Of a stretch of 35,435 nt of DNA, positions 16,416 to 24,861 are shown piece by piece (the first letter of the stretch is position 1; every line of letters starts with the position of its first letter). The notes under the pieces were generated by a model. It ran no database searches and was not told where the DNA came from. It saw only the letters and a list, made by a program, of their open reading frames with translations. The position numbers and the translations under genes were made by a program. Source of the DNA: Saprospiraceae bacterium UBA2365 (GTDB taxonomy: Bacteria > Bacteroidota > Bacteroidia > Chitinophagales > Saprospiraceae); assembly GCA_002344345.1 (NCBI GenBank), contig DDTL01000032.1, positions 1 to 35,435 of the forward strand, given 5' to 3'.

Positions 16416-17363
16416 ATGTTTTTTATTAATGCCGGAAAAGGTGCACACCATTGGTGGCTGTTTGTCGCAGGCGCTTTAGTGGTTTCGTTAGGCTATATCA
16501 TTGGACAGATTCCTATGAGTCTCGTTTTGACTTATAAAATAAGCAAAGATCCCGCTTTAGATTCTTCAGACCTCATTGAATTCTCTGAAAATCTGGATTT
16601 TGAAAAATTCGGAATTTCTACGAATTTTGGGTTGGTATTGAGTTTGTTGATATTTGTGACCGCCCTGGCTTTTTTATATTTTGTCGTTTTCGTTTTCCAT
16701 AAAAGAAATTTTACATCCCTGATCAATTACGTTGAAAGAGTTGACTGGAAGCGATTTTTTTGGGGATTCGGTGTATGGTTCAGTATCAGTCTTTTTATGG
16801 AGATTATCTCCTATTATCTGAGTCCGGAAAATTATGAATATGTGGCTCCCGGACGGGAATATTTTTTATTATTATTGATCTGCGTGATCATGTTGCCACT
16901 ACAAACAAGTTTTGAAGAGCTTTTCTTTCGTGGCTATCTGATGCAGACCATTGGTTACCATACCAGATCCAAATGGCTGGCCATGCTGGTCATTTCGTTT
17001 TTGTTTATGTCCATTCACCTTGCAAATCCGGAGATTGAACAATACGGAACCATCAATATGGTCATTTACTATTTCGCATCCGGGTTGATCCTGGCGTTCA
17101 TCACGATCATGGATGATCGCCTGGAACTGGCCATGGGCATCCATTTTGCCAATAATTTTTTTGGTGCAACGCTGGTCACTTATGAAGGTGCAGCGCTACG
17201 GACCAATTCTCTCTATAAAGTGCATGAGATCAATCCGCAAATGATGGTAATTGGTTTTGCGCTGGTGGCAGTGGTCTTTATGGTTCTGGCATCCCGCAGA
17301 TTTCATTGGCAAAGCATCGGAAAATCTTTTAAATGGGTGGATCCTATTATTAAAACTTTATAA
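16416..17363 (+). CDS. CPBP-family intramembrane metalloprotease
   Basis: A 315-residue polytopic membrane protein of the CAAX-prenyl-protease/bacteriocin-processing (CPBP, ABI) family. The motif EELFFR is at 167-172, followed by the SIHLANPE histidine motif and GIHFANNFFG, which together form the proposed active site inside the membrane. About eight hydrophobic segments are visible. Natural substrates in Bacteroidota are unknown. The M1 peptidase start lies only 9 bases downstream, so the two are likely one operon. Confidence 0.85.
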   Translation: MFFINAGKGAHHWWLFVAGALVVSLGYIIGQIPMSLVLTYKISKDPALDSSDLIEFSENLDFEKFGISTNFGLVLSLLIFVTALAFLYFVVFVFHKRNFTSLINYVERVDWKRFFWGFGVWFSISLFMEIISYYLSPENYEYVAPGREYFLLLLICVIMLPLQTSFEELFFRGYLMQTIGYHTRSKWLAMLVISFLFMSIHLANPEIEQYGTINMVIYYFASGLILAFITIMDDRLELAMGIHFANNFFGATLVTYEGAALRTNSLYKVHEINPQMMVIGFALVAVVFMVLASRRFHWQSIGKSFKWVDPIIKTL

Positions 17364-17372
17364 ATCATTATA

Positions 17373-19226
17373 TTGGATAAATTAATCTATAGTAATACTT
17401 TAAGTAAAATCATTTATATGTTTGTTTTCCTGATCGTTTCGGAAAGTTCATTCGGACAACAAACATACTGGCAGCAAAAAGCTGATTATCAGATCGCCAT
17501 TGATTTTAATGCAGAGAATAAAACATATTCAGGAACATCCTCCATTGTTTATACCAATCATTCACCAGACACCCTTTATCATGTTTATTTTCACTTGTTT
17601 TACAATGCATTCCAGCCCAACAGTCTGATGGATATCAGGTCTCAGCAATTGCCTGATGTTGAAATGGAACTGAATAAGCGCTTGTCTTTAATGCCTGATA
17701 AAGAGAAAGGAAAGGTGGATATCTGGTATTTGTCAATGAACGGAGATCCTGTAAGTTTTCATATAGATGGAACCATCATGACGGCTTTGTTGCCAGAAGC
17801 GATATTGCCCGGCGATTCAGCTATATTTAAAATTGAGTTTTTTATCAAAATACCTAAAATTGTCCGCAGAGCCGGTTATGATAATGATGAAGAGATCGAT
17901 TTCTCCATGGCACAATGGTATCCCAAAATCTGTATGTACGACAATGAAGGCTGGCATGCAAACCAATATCTTGGAAGGGAATTTTACAGTAATTTCGGGG
18001 ATTATCAGGTAGATATACTGATCGATTCAAGTTATATTCTTGCAGCAGGAGCTGATATAACGGAAACCTACCCTGTTCCCGGTACACCTAAAAATCTATG
18101 GAGATTCAAGTCTGATCAAGTGATCGATTTTGCCTGGGCCGCTGATAAAAATTTTAAAAACTATTCTATAAAAACTGAGGATGGAACTAATATCCGAATG
18201 TTTTATATGGAAGCTTTCAATCAGGACGGTATCTGGCAAAAAACGGGAAACGCCATTGCTCAGATCCTACCGTATATCAACGAGCGATTTGGTCATTTTC
18301 CCTATAAAAACTATACCATCATTCAGGCCGGAGACGGAGGAATGGAATATCCTAAGTGCACTTTTATCACAGGTGAAAGAAGTCTGGGTTCTTTGCTGGG
18401 GGTGACACTGCACGAACTGATGCACAGTTGGTTTCAGGCATCGGTTGCCACCAACGAAAACAAATACTCATGGATGGATGAAGGTTTTGTAAGTTTTGCA
18501 ACAACGGAAATCAAGCAATATATGGCTGAGAATAACATCATTTTTGGCAGGAATGAATGTGATTTTCCGTATGAACAACAACAGGAAGATTACAGGTTCA
18601 TCGTAAAATCCGGCTTCGAAGAGATCATGAATACACCGGCGGATTTGTTTCATTCTTCAACTGCCTACTATAAGGCAGCCTATACTAAAGGAGAACTTTT
18701 CCTCAAGCAACTGGAATATATCATAGGGAAAAAATTGTTTGATCAGGCTTTAAAAACCTATTTCGAAAGCTGGAAATTCAAACATCCATCACCTGCAGAT
18801 TTTCAGAAGGTTATGGAAAAATCGAGTGGGATGGAATTGGACTGGTTTTTTCATTTCTGGCTCAACACCACCATGTACACAGATATAGAGATCGCAGTAG
18901 ATACCAGTACAGAAGGTTTGTTTCATTTGTACCTCATGAATAAAGGCAATATACTCATGCCTGTAGATTTGCTTGTGGAATATGAAGAAGGCGTCTCTAC
19001 CCTCTTTTATATTCCTGTCGATTTGATGCAATGGCCCAAAAATCCTGAAGAAGACATCCATTACGGGCAATCGATGACATTCACGATGGAGCCCTGGTCA
19101 TGGCCTTATGTTACCTATGTCATTGAATTGGGAATGAAATCGGACGAAATAAAAAAGATCACTGTAGATCCGGCAAAAAGAATGGTGGATTTGAAGCCTG
19201 AAAACAATGTATGGATAAATAAATGA
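17373..19226 (+). CDS. secreted M1-family zinc metallopeptidase
   Basis: A 617-residue aminopeptidase-N-like protein. HELMH at 347-351 and Glu370 in WMDEG (18 residues between) form the zinc site, and GGMEYP just upstream is the substrate-binding loop. The N terminus has basic residues then a hydrophobic stretch ending ESSFGQ, a signal peptide. The only start near the CPBP stop is the TTG at 17373; an ATG at 17418 would leave a signal without basic residues, so TTG is kept. Exported M1 enzymes of this phylum trim peptides in the periplasm; the exact specificity is unknown. Confidence 0.85.
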   Translation: MDKLIYSNTLSKIIYMFVFLIVSESSFGQQTYWQQKADYQIAIDFNAENKTYSGTSSIVYTNHSPDTLYHVYFHLFYNAFQPNSLMDIRSQQLPDVEMELNKRLSLMPDKEKGKVDIWYLSMNGDPVSFHIDGTIMTALLPEAILPGDSAIFKIEFFIKIPKIVRRAGYDNDEEIDFSMAQWYPKICMYDNEGWHANQYLGREFYSNFGDYQVDILIDSSYILAAGADITETYPVPGTPKNLWRFKSDQVIDFAWAADKNFKNYSIKTEDGTNIRMFYMEAFNQDGIWQKTGNAIAQILPYINERFGHFPYKNYTIIQAGDGGMEYPKCTFITGERSLGSLLGVTLHELMHSWFQASVATNENKYSWMDEGFVSFATTEIKQYMAENNIIFGRNECDFPYEQQQEDYRFIVKSGFEEIMNTPADLFHSSTAYYKAAYTKGELFLKQLEYIIGKKLFDQALKTYFESWKFKHPSPADFQKVMEKSSGMELDWFFHFWLNTTMYTDIEIAVDTSTEGLFHLYLMNKGNILMPVDLLVEYEEGVSTLFYIPVDLMQWPKNPEEDIHYGQSMTFTMEPWSWPYVTYVIELGMKSDEIKKITVDPAKRMVDLKPENNVWINK

Positions 19227-19259
19227 ACCAATTGTGTTATATTTTGATTTATTATAATA

Positions 19260-19267
19260 TATCTTTG
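19260..19267 (+). promoter_or_regulatory. -7 element for the TonB-family gene
   Basis: TATCTTTG matches TAnnTTTG. TTG boxes upstream are at non-ideal distances (13 and 25 bases). The predicted transcript would start near 19272, inside the inverted repeat at 19271-19290. Confidence 0.5.
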
Positions 19268-19270
19268 TGC

Positions 19271-19290
19271 GTTTCAATGTGAATTGAAAC
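19271..19290. promoter_or_regulatory. perfect inverted repeat at the predicted transcription start
   Basis: GTTTCAAT, spacer GTGA, ATTGAAAC. The arms are identical to the outer eight bases of the CRISPR repeat found 1.2 kb downstream. In the leader of the TonB-family gene it could form an RNA hairpin or serve as an operator. Confidence 0.45.
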
Positions 19291-19346
19291 TGTCGTATAA
19301 TAATAAAAAAGGAGTCAACGTTATCAATCATAATCAAATCAGATCA

Positions 19347-20303
19347 ATGGAGGGATTAACTTTATTTAAGGAAGAAGAACACAGAAAGAAGAGTCTATGG
19401 ATTTCAGTTACAATCCATCTGCTGCTTCTTTTGATCACTTTATGGCCTTTGCTCAAAAAAGATCCGGAAAAAACGATCGATACACAGTATTCTGTTGCCA
19501 TTGCATTTGCCAAAACTCCTCAGGAGATCACTAAAAGGTCTCTTGAAAAAATCAAGGAACAGGAGTCTTCCAGTATTAAAGGCACTTCGGCTGAAGGCGA
19601 ACAAAGTCCCGAGAATAAAGAAGTTGAAAGTCCAAGGGAAGCGCCTCCTGTGGAGAAAATTGAAATTAAACAACCCAAGACTGCTGAACCAACCACCACA
19701 AGAACACCTGCAACGCCGTCGAGACCTATTGAATCTACTATTTTTGAAGATAATGACGTGATCGCTGAAATACCTAAATCCAATAAATCCAAATCTTCCA
19801 ATACATCTGCTTCCGCAGGCTCGTCTGACGAAGTAGTCAGCATTCCAAAACGATCAGGTAAAGGAACTTCCGGCACATCAAGTTCGCCAGGAACAGGCAC
19901 TGCAAAACCATCCAATAAACCCGGAACGGGCACTGGCCAGGGAAAGACAGGTACAGGTGAAGGTAAAGATGCTTCAGGTAACGATTCCAGTTCTGGGAAA
20001 GGTACTAAAGGCGCCGGAACAGGAATATTTGATGGTACTGGTGATGGAATTTTTGGTCGTCAACCAGTGTCTGGAAAAATTCCTCCTGAATTAGTTCGTC
20101 AAAACGGAAAGATCACTATGAAGGTATGTATAAACAGAAGAGGAAAAAATACATTTGTTTCAATCATTGAAAAAGAAACCACCATCAAGGACAGAAGACT
20201 GCAGCAAGCCGCTTTAGATGCAATGGCCAAATACCTGTGGGAGGAAGATTATAAAGCTGCACCGGAACAATGTGGTAAATACTCCTACATCTTCAAGTTA
20301 TAA
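19347..20303 (+). CDS. TonB-family energy-transducer-like protein
   Basis: A 318-residue protein with a single N-terminal membrane helix (about residues 16-36, after a basic EEEHRKK), a long low-complexity periplasmic region rich in K, E, P, S, T and then G (residues about 60-245, including a glycine/threonine tract near 190-230), and a C-terminal domain (about 245-318) with GKITMKVCINRRGKNTFVSI and KYSYIFKL, the pattern of TonB C-terminal-like domains. Such proteins couple the proton-driven ExbBD motor to outer-membrane receptors, but no exbB/exbD or receptor is adjacent. A TTG at 19284 would extend the frame through the inverted repeat; the ATG at 19347 is preferred. Confidence 0.7.
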   Translation: MEGLTLFKEEEHRKKSLWISVTIHLLLLLITLWPLLKKDPEKTIDTQYSVAIAFAKTPQEITKRSLEKIKEQESSSIKGTSAEGEQSPENKEVESPREAPPVEKIEIKQPKTAEPTTTRTPATPSRPIESTIFEDNDVIAEIPKSNKSKSSNTSASAGSSDEVVSIPKRSGKGTSGTSSSPGTGTAKPSNKPGTGTGQGKTGTGEGKDASGNDSSSGKGTKGAGTGIFDGTGDGIFGRQPVSGKIPPELVRQNGKITMKVCINRRGKNTFVSIIEKETTIKDRRLQQAALDAMAKYLWEEDYKAAPEQCGKYSYIFKL

Positions 20304-20307
20304 TTAT

Positions 20308-20337
20308 TTGGCAAAAAAAAATATTTAATTACTTTTG
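20308..20337 (+). promoter_or_regulatory. promoter of tRNA-Arg
   Basis: TTG at 20308-20310 and TACTTTTG at 20330-20337 with a 19-base spacer fit the Bacteroidota -33/-7 consensus, and the -7 box ends 15 bases before the tRNA. Confidence 0.7.
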
Positions 20338-20352
20338 CACACTCAAAATTTT

Positions 20353-20424
20353 GGCCCCATAGTTCAAGGGATAGAATGGAGGTTTCCTAAACCTTAGATA
20401 CAGGTTCGAGTCCTGTTGGGGCTA
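20353..20424 (+). tRNA. tRNA-Arg, anticodon CCT
   Basis: A complete cloverleaf of 72 bases. The acceptor stem GGCCCCA pairs with TGGGGCT (one G-U at the end). The D stem is GTTC/GAAT. The anticodon stem GAGGT/ACCTT encloses the loop TTCCTAA with anticodon CCT at the centre. The T arm is ACAGG, TTCGAGT, CCTGT, and the discriminator is A. CCA is not encoded. It decodes AGG. The CRISPR array begins 86 bases downstream, so this tRNA marks the left border of the CRISPR-Cas locus. Confidence 0.95.
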
Positions 20425-20433
20425 CAGTTTCAA

Positions 20434-20470
20434 ATAATGCATTAATATTAAAAAATCCAATGTGCATTAT
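20434..20470 (+). terminator. possible hairpin after the tRNA
   Basis: ATAATGCA at 20434-20441 and TGCATTAT at 20463-20470 are exact reverse complements with 21 nt between. AT-rich and without a T-tract, so a weak terminator at best. Confidence 0.25.
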
Positions 20471-20510
20471 AGATTCTGAACGCACCACCCTTTCAACATC
20501 AATTCCCACA

Positions 20511-23314
20511 TTTTCAATTCCATAATGGTTCGATTAATAGGTGTTCCGATTTGCATTTTGATTCCAAGTATTGTGATGTTTCAATTCCATAATGGTTCGA
20601 TTAATAGATAATACAAAGGGAAATGATAACACCTGTATAGGCTTGTTTCAATTCCATAATGGTTCGATTAATAGACTCTTGCCCAGGTCAAGCAGAGGAT
20701 CATAAGCCTGTTTCAATTCCATAATGGTTCGATTAATAGTGCCTTTGAGCAGAGAGGCATCCAGCGATGAATATAGTTTCAATTCCATAATGGTTCGATT
20801 AATAGATCCCTGCGCCCAGAAAGGCAATACCTTCATAAGTTGTTTCAATTCCATAATGGTTCGATTAATAGGAAACAATTGGACTGTAAAAGCTGATACA
20901 TCAGAATGTTTCAATTCCATAATGGTTCGATTAATAGAATGTTGGTAAAAATGCTTATGGTAGCAGCCCTCAAGTTTCAATTCCATAATGGTTCGATTAA
21001 TAGTACAAAAGGAAGGATGGCAACTTGGATAAATAGACCTGTTTCAATTCCATAATGGTTCGATTAATAGTAATCCAGGAGTAATGTTGTCAGCCAAAGC
21101 AACAGTTTTTCAATTCCATAATGGTTCGATTAATAGAGTATTTAGTTGAAAAATCGGGATATCTGTTATACTGTTTCAATTCCATAATGGTTCGATTAAT
21201 AGTCAAAAAGGCACAGTGAAATTTGCAGTATTTGTGAAGTTTCAATTCCATAATGGTTCGATTAATAGCTACGCCTATGCAGCCAAGCAGGTCGTAGTAA
21301 AAATGTTTCAATTCCATAATGGTTCGATTAATAGCAGCGCAGGTTTATCGGCCAAAATAAGGGAATCTTAGTTTCAATTCCATAATGGTTCGATTAATAG
21401 GAAGGAATCTGTTTTTTTAGAAGTTCTTGATTCATAAGTTTCAATTCCATAATGGTTCGATTAATAGGCTTTTCGCTGATATCTGAAAAAGGTGTAGACA
21501 TAGGTTTCAATTCCATAATGGTTCGATTAATAGTACCATGATCGTGACCATTGCCAGGCTCATTGAGACGTTTCAATTCCATAATGGTTCGATTAATAGC
21601 AGAAGCTATGGATAGGAATTGCGGTTGCAGGCTTGTTTCAATTCCATAATGGTTCGATTAATAGCAGTGAGATTAACATTCCGCTTCCGGATAATACGAC
21701 GTTTCAATTCCATAATGGTTCGATTAATAGTATTGACCATTTGAGATGTATTCTCATCATCAGCGAGTTTCAATTCCATAATGGTTCGATTAATAGAAAC
21801 CATCGGCGCGGGTAATTGAATAGCAATACATGTTTCAATTCCATAATGGTTCGATTAATAGCATTCAACAGGTTGCTTGGAACCTTGCGTAACTACAGTT
21901 TCAATTCCATAATGGTTCGATTAATAGCAATGGTAGATTTTAAGACATATCGGAGTTAAATTGGTTTCAATTCCATAATGGTTCGATTAATAGTAATATA
22001 AAATGTGTCGATCTTGTGATGATCCTCGAAGTTTCAATTCCATAATGGTTCGATTAATAGCGCCACCGGTGCACAAGGTCCACCAGGTGACACCAAAGTT
22101 TCAATTCCATAATGGTTCGATTAATAGTATATACACCGGATCCGGAATACCCGGGATGTATAAAGTTTCAATTCCATAATGGTTCGATTAATAGAATTCC
22201 TTGGATCATACTTTGCACCACCCATGCTAAGTTTCAATTCCATAATGGTTCGATTAATAGTTATTTGCGGTCAGTGCTACTTAGCGTGTAACTTCAGTTT
22301 CAATTCCATAATGGTTCGATTAATAGCCAAGTTCATTTGTTAAGATACCTTTCAGTACTGAAAGTTTCAATTCCATAATGGTTCGATTAATAGTTGTTGA
22401 CCAAAGACGATGAAAGACGTACAAACGATGTTTCAATTCCATAATGGTTCGATTAATAGAGTCACCACCTGAAAAATGGCTTGATTATATCGAAGTTTCA
22501 ATTCCATAATGGTTCGATTAATAGATGAAGTTAAGAAGTTTCCTATTTTAAGTATAAGCAGTTTCAATTCCATAATGGTTCGATTAATAGTAGGTTCAGG
22601 CAGCAGCCGGATAGCTGCATACGATTGTTTCAATTCCATAATGGTTCGATTAATAGTGCCAAAAAAATACAGCACGTTTGAGCTTGTGGAAAGTTTCAAT
22701 TCCATAATGGTTCGATTAATAGTAAACGAATCAGTCAGGCAAAGACGATACCTGAACTTAGTTTCAATTCCATAATGGTTCGATTAATAAGCGGCTGCTT
22801 GGTCAACAGATTATACTGATCATGATGTTTCAATTCCATAATGGTTCGATTAATAAACACTATTAAAATTTATTTCATAATATCCAGCAGAGTTTCAATT
22901 CCATAATGGTTCGATTAATAAGCATCATCGTGCGCGAATGGGAAGCCTGTGAGCTGCGTTTCAATTCCATAATGGTTCGATTAATAACCAATGATCTGGG
23001 ATTGCTTCTTGCCATCTCTAAGAGTTTCAATTCCATAATGGTTCGATTAATAAACTTCCTAAGTTGAACGATAACCAAACAGCGGCGTGTTTCAATTCCA
23101 TAATGGTTCGATTAATAATTAATTCGGTCTTTGGAATGCTGCCCTTTTTTATTGTTTCAATTCCATAATGGTTCGATTAATAATTCTGCGTATGCTGGCG
23201 CGCGGGGGCACTCAATACCGTTTCAATTCCATAATGGTTCGATTAATAACAAAAGGGCGTATGGCAACTTGGATAAATAGACCGGTTTCAATTCCATAAT
23301 GGTTCGATTAATAA
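20511..23314 (-). CRISPR. CRISPR array, 43 repeats and 42 spacers, type I, transcribed leftward
   Basis: Repeats of 30 bp (plus strand begins GTTTCAATTCC and ends GATTAATAG or GATTAATAA) alternate with spacers of 35-38 nt, mostly 36. On the minus strand the repeat ends ATTGAAAC, the common type I crRNA 5' handle, so transcription runs from the right, co-directional with the cas genes. The first repeat at 20511 and the one at 21107 have T for G at the first plus-strand base. Repeats from 20511 through 22693 end in G; the nine from 22761 to 23285 end in A. This polarity agrees with a leader on the right. Near-identical spacers occur at 21004-21040 and 23250-23284. The short frames that cross the array are artefacts of the repeat. 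Confidence 0.98.
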
Positions 23315-23574
23315 CCGTTCCAAACGACTATATTAATAATTGATTTTCAATTAATTACATTCCTATTTTAACTGAAAATCAACAGTTTTTGGCGTCGACC
23401 TCAAATAACCTGTTTTAGGCTCCTTTCCGACAACTTTTATATGTGGTTAATAATTAATTATTTATAATATCGCAACTCAGAATGATAACTGAATATTCAA
23501 AGTTTTATGTATTTGATATTAACAATCGACGCCTAAGTTAATCCAATATTTCAAAGATCTTTTTTTTTTGCAAT
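23315..23574 (-). promoter_or_regulatory. CRISPR leader
   Basis: A 260-base AT-rich non-coding stretch between the leader-end repeat and the cas2 stop. It contains a perfect 10-bp inverted repeat (TTGATTTTCA at 23340-23349, TGAAAATCAA at 23373-23382) starting 26 bases from the first repeat, and an 8-bp pair GGCGTCGA (23391-23398) / TCGACGCC (23526-23533) 127 bases apart. These could be binding sites for the integration complex or a bending protein. No TAnnTTTG element was found on the minus strand, so the crRNA promoter is not identified. Confidence 0.7.
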
Positions 23575-23838
23575 TTATAAAAAATTCTCAGTACTATTTC
23601 GCTCTATCCCAATAATTTCTTTGTCTAGCCAACGCATCTCCCTGCTTTTAAAGAATATTAAACTGTCTTCATTATCCTTCATCAGTTTTTTGGCTTTGTA
23701 CTTTAATTCAGTCAGTTGCACTTCAGATATCTCTCCTTCAAAAACAGAATTCTGAATCCAGGTCATGTATTGCCTGCACAACTTAAGCATTCGTCCTACT
23801 CTTTTTTCCCCAACATCATATACTGCGATCACATACAT
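23575..23838 (-). CDS. cas2: Cas2, CRISPR adaptation endoribonuclease-fold protein
   Basis: An 87-residue Cas2 with the ferredoxin-like start MYVIAVYDVGEKR (Asp8 the family's conserved acidic residue) and the LCRQYMTWIQNSVFEGE segment. It dimerises and holds two Cas1 dimers together during spacer integration. Its ATG follows the cas1 stop after a single base, so the two are translationally coupled. The leader begins directly behind its stop. Confidence 0.97.
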   Translation of the reverse strand: MYVIAVYDVGEKRVGRMLKLCRQYMTWIQNSVFEGEISEVQLTELKYKAKKLMKDNEDSLIFFKSREMRWLDKEIIGIERNSTENFL

Positions 23839-23839
23839 A

Positions 23840-24847
23840 TTACCACCAGATTTTGAATGAATTATAACTTGGTTCGTCTTTCAGGATATATTTAGCTAAT
23901 TTATAACACTCTAATTTTACCAAACTCTTATAACTTACATTTTTCTTTAAAGTCCGGTGTTTTATAGTTTCACTCAACCTTTCTTCCCAAGCCTTCATGA
24001 ATACCTTTTTACCATTTTCATTCAAAAAGCAACCGTTAAGGTGTTTGTCAAAATGTTTGATCTGGATCTCTTTTTTATTTAACACCCTAAAAATGGTTCT
24101 ATCCACTAATATTGGTTTGAAGACCTCAGAAATATCCAAGGCTAGTGAATATCGCCGGTATCCGGGCTCATGCAAAAAACTGATGGTTGGATTTAACTGC
24201 GTATGGTGAATCATATCCAAAGTCAAAGTGTAACAAACCATATTGCCAAATGAGATCAGCGCGTTGATTTCATTGTCAGGAGGTTGCTTTACTCTGGCAT
24301 TCAAAGTGAAATTTTCAATTATTTCATCAAATGCCCGGTAATAAATTTGCCGGCAATTCCCTTCCAGACCCATTAATTCAGGAATATCTGTCACATCATC
24401 CAAATTGCATTTATATTGTTCTATTAAGTTAATTTGATCCAACAATGATTTACCCCTGTTGTTATAATATTTAAGGTTTTTTAGCATGTTAAAGGTGGCA
24501 CCTTCAATCAATCCGACAGCAATATGTAAACGTCTTTTTTTATTCAAATATGTTTTCGTTTGTTCAATTTGCATTTTGCCTGCCAGTAATTGATCTTTTG
24601 GCATAAATGAGCCGGTATAATGTTCATAATAATCGAAAAAATGCAAAGAAATATCTTTCTTGCCTAGAAAATTAAGCAATGCTGCATTGACATCCAAAGC
24701 TCCGAAAACGTACATGCTTTCAATTGTTTCTATGGGAATATATTTCGGAGCTTGTTCGATCCCATCAGAATTTCTGGCAATAAAACAGAGGGTATTGTCT
24801 CTACGACTCATCTGTCCATTGTTAAAAAGGTAATATGTACGTCTCAT
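23840..24847 (-). CDS. cas1: Cas1, spacer integrase
   Basis: A 335-residue Cas1 of the type I-B-like group. The metal-binding set is visible: Glu162 in GLEGNCRQIYY, His226 in SFLHEPGYRRYSLALD, and the acidic D238/E241 in DISEVFKP. The C terminus NSFKIWW is typical. It catalyses insertion of new spacers at the leader-end repeat. The start lies 14 bases after the stop of the REP-type transposase gene, which separates it from cas4; in most type I loci cas4 and cas1 are adjacent. Confidence 0.97.
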   Translation of the reverse strand: MRRTYYLFNNGQMSRRDNTLCFIARNSDGIEQAPKYIPIETIESMYVFGALDVNAALLNFLGKKDISLHFFDYYEHYTGSFMPKDQLLAGKMQIEQTKTYLNKKRRLHIAVGLIEGATFNMLKNLKYYNNRGKSLLDQINLIEQYKCNLDDVTDIPELMGLEGNCRQIYYRAFDEIIENFTLNARVKQPPDNEINALISFGNMVCYTLTLDMIHHTQLNPTISFLHEPGYRRYSLALDISEVFKPILVDRTIFRVLNKKEIQIKHFDKHLNGCFLNENGKKVFMKAWEERLSETIKHRTLKKNVSYKSLVKLECYKLAKYILKDEPSYNSFKIWW

Positions 24848-24861
24848 TTTTAGTTCTTTTA

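Noticed and set aside
22922..22957. Spacer giving IIVREWEACEL as a possible phage ATPase fragment
   Set aside because: The peptide is too short and matches no motif that I can name with confidence.
20648..23078. Short frames across the array repeating the peptides INRTIMELK and FNSIMVRLI
   Set aside because: They are translations of the 30-bp CRISPR repeat with spacers in frame by chance, not proteins.
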